DNA of 7,173 bases from JBFKPQ01 sp041628225 (GTDB lineage: Bacteria; Actinomycetota; Acidimicrobiia; Spongiisociales; JAENVV01): assembly GCA_041628225.1 (NCBI GenBank), contig JBFKPQ010000118.1:1-7173 (forward strand), written 5' to 3'. The translations under genes were made by a program, and so were the position numbers. Positions 6,749-7,173 of the stretch are shown here, one piece after another (the stretch's first letter is position 1; each line of letters opens with the position of its first letter). The notes beneath the pieces are model-generated. The model was not told where the DNA came from, searched no databases, and was given only the letters and a program-made list of their open reading frames with translations.

Positions 6749-7173
6749 GTGAACGACGTCACGGGACTGGACATCGCTGGCCTCCTGTCTGAGGCCGGCA
6801 TTGGAATCTGGACGTGGGATCCCGGAAACGACGTGGTGTATTGGGACGATACGACGCACGCCATCTACGGCCTGAAGCCCGGCGCATTCGATGGTTCGTT
6901 CGAGGCATACGCCGCCCTCATTCACCCCGATGACGTCGCCACCGTCACCGAACTCATCATGTCCCTCGCGGCGCGCGGTGGACACTATTCGACCAAACAC
7001 CGGATCGTTCAGCCATCGGGCAGTGTCCGATGGATCGAAGGCCAAGGAAGGATCATTTCCGACAATGGAGAGCCGGTTTCGGGGTTCGGGGTGGTCTACG
7101 ACGTGACAGACCGGGCCACGATCGAGGACGAACGAGACAGACTCCGTGACTCCGAACGGGCCGCCCGTGCCGC
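6749..7173 (+). CDS. PAS-domain sensor/signalling protein, N-terminal part (3' end outside window)
   Basis: The frame is open from GTG at 6749 to the right edge: 141 complete codons plus two bases, with no stop. One PAS domain of the PAS_3 type spans about residues 12-122. It shows GIWTWDP (19-25), YGLKPG (40-45), the characteristic HPDDV (59-63), HRIVQPSGSVRWIEGQG (84-100) and the terminal DVTDR (118-122). A charged, heptad-like stretch (IEDERDRLRDSERAARA, 125-141) begins a linker helix of the kind that joins PAS to an output domain. The output domain (histidine kinase, SpoIIE-type phosphatase, GGDEF or other) lies outside the window and cannot be named. There are no membrane segments in the visible part, so sensing is probably cytoplasmic, with the ligand unknown. 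The start is chosen because an in-frame TAG lies four codons upstream and a -10 box is correctly placed. The gene is divergent from the proline iminopeptidase. Confidence 0.85.
   Translation, partial: MNDVTGLDIAGLLSEAGIGIWTWDPGNDVVYWDDTTHAIYGLKPGAFDGSFEAYAALIHPDDVATVTELIMSLAARGGHYSTKHRIVQPSGSVRWIEGQGRIISDNGEPVSGFGVVYDVTDRATIEDERDRLRDSERAARA

Noticed and set aside
6704..7045. 113-codon minus-strand frame
   Set aside because: It is antisense to the PAS domain and covers the divergent promoters. It shows no family features.
1..7173. Mobile element, CRISPR array, tRNA or other RNA gene
   Set aside because: No tandem spaced repeats, transposase motifs, terminal inverted repeats or tRNA-like cloverleaf were seen. 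The gaps between genes are at most 55 bp.

Overview
This 7.2 kb window is GC-rich bacterial DNA, very probably from an actinobacterium. The family resemblances, GTG starts and apparently leaderless genes would suit Acidimicrobiia or a related high-GC lineage, but the class is an inference. Coding density is very high. Six protein genes fill almost everything, the gaps are 55 bp or less, and I see no tRNA, rRNA, CRISPR array or insertion sequence.

Left block (1-4275, all minus strand, read right to left). A CopB-type (P1B-3, CPH motif) copper-exporting ATPase with a His-rich N-terminus overlaps by ATGA a small lipoprotein cytochrome c (one CxxCH haem site). After 55 bp comes a large polytopic membrane protein that runs off the left edge, so it is easily missed by ORF callers that require a stop. 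The first two genes look like one copper-handling unit at the cell envelope. The third is probably co-transcribed, but its role is unknown. Its N-terminal RIHGVGG motif suggests an alpha/beta-hydrolase fold interrupted by a membrane domain.

Middle (4330-5760, plus strand). A complete aldehyde dehydrogenase of the succinate-semialdehyde dehydrogenase group is divergent from the copper operon across 54 bp. It converges on the next gene with a single base between the two stop codons.

Right block. A complete proline iminopeptidase (5762-6694, minus strand) is divergent, again across 54 bp, from a PAS-domain sensor protein (6749 onward, plus strand) that is cut by the right edge.

The most striking signal is regulatory. 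Three of the six genes (ATPase, peptidase, PAS protein) begin with GTG, lack a Shine-Dalgarno sequence, and carry TAGnnT exactly 6 nt before the GTG. This is the expected geometry of a -10 box driving a leaderless mRNA. In all three, the TAG of that box is also an in-frame stop four codons before the start. The other three genes use a Shine-Dalgarno sequence or translational coupling. Apart from the copper pair, nothing shows that the genes share a pathway.
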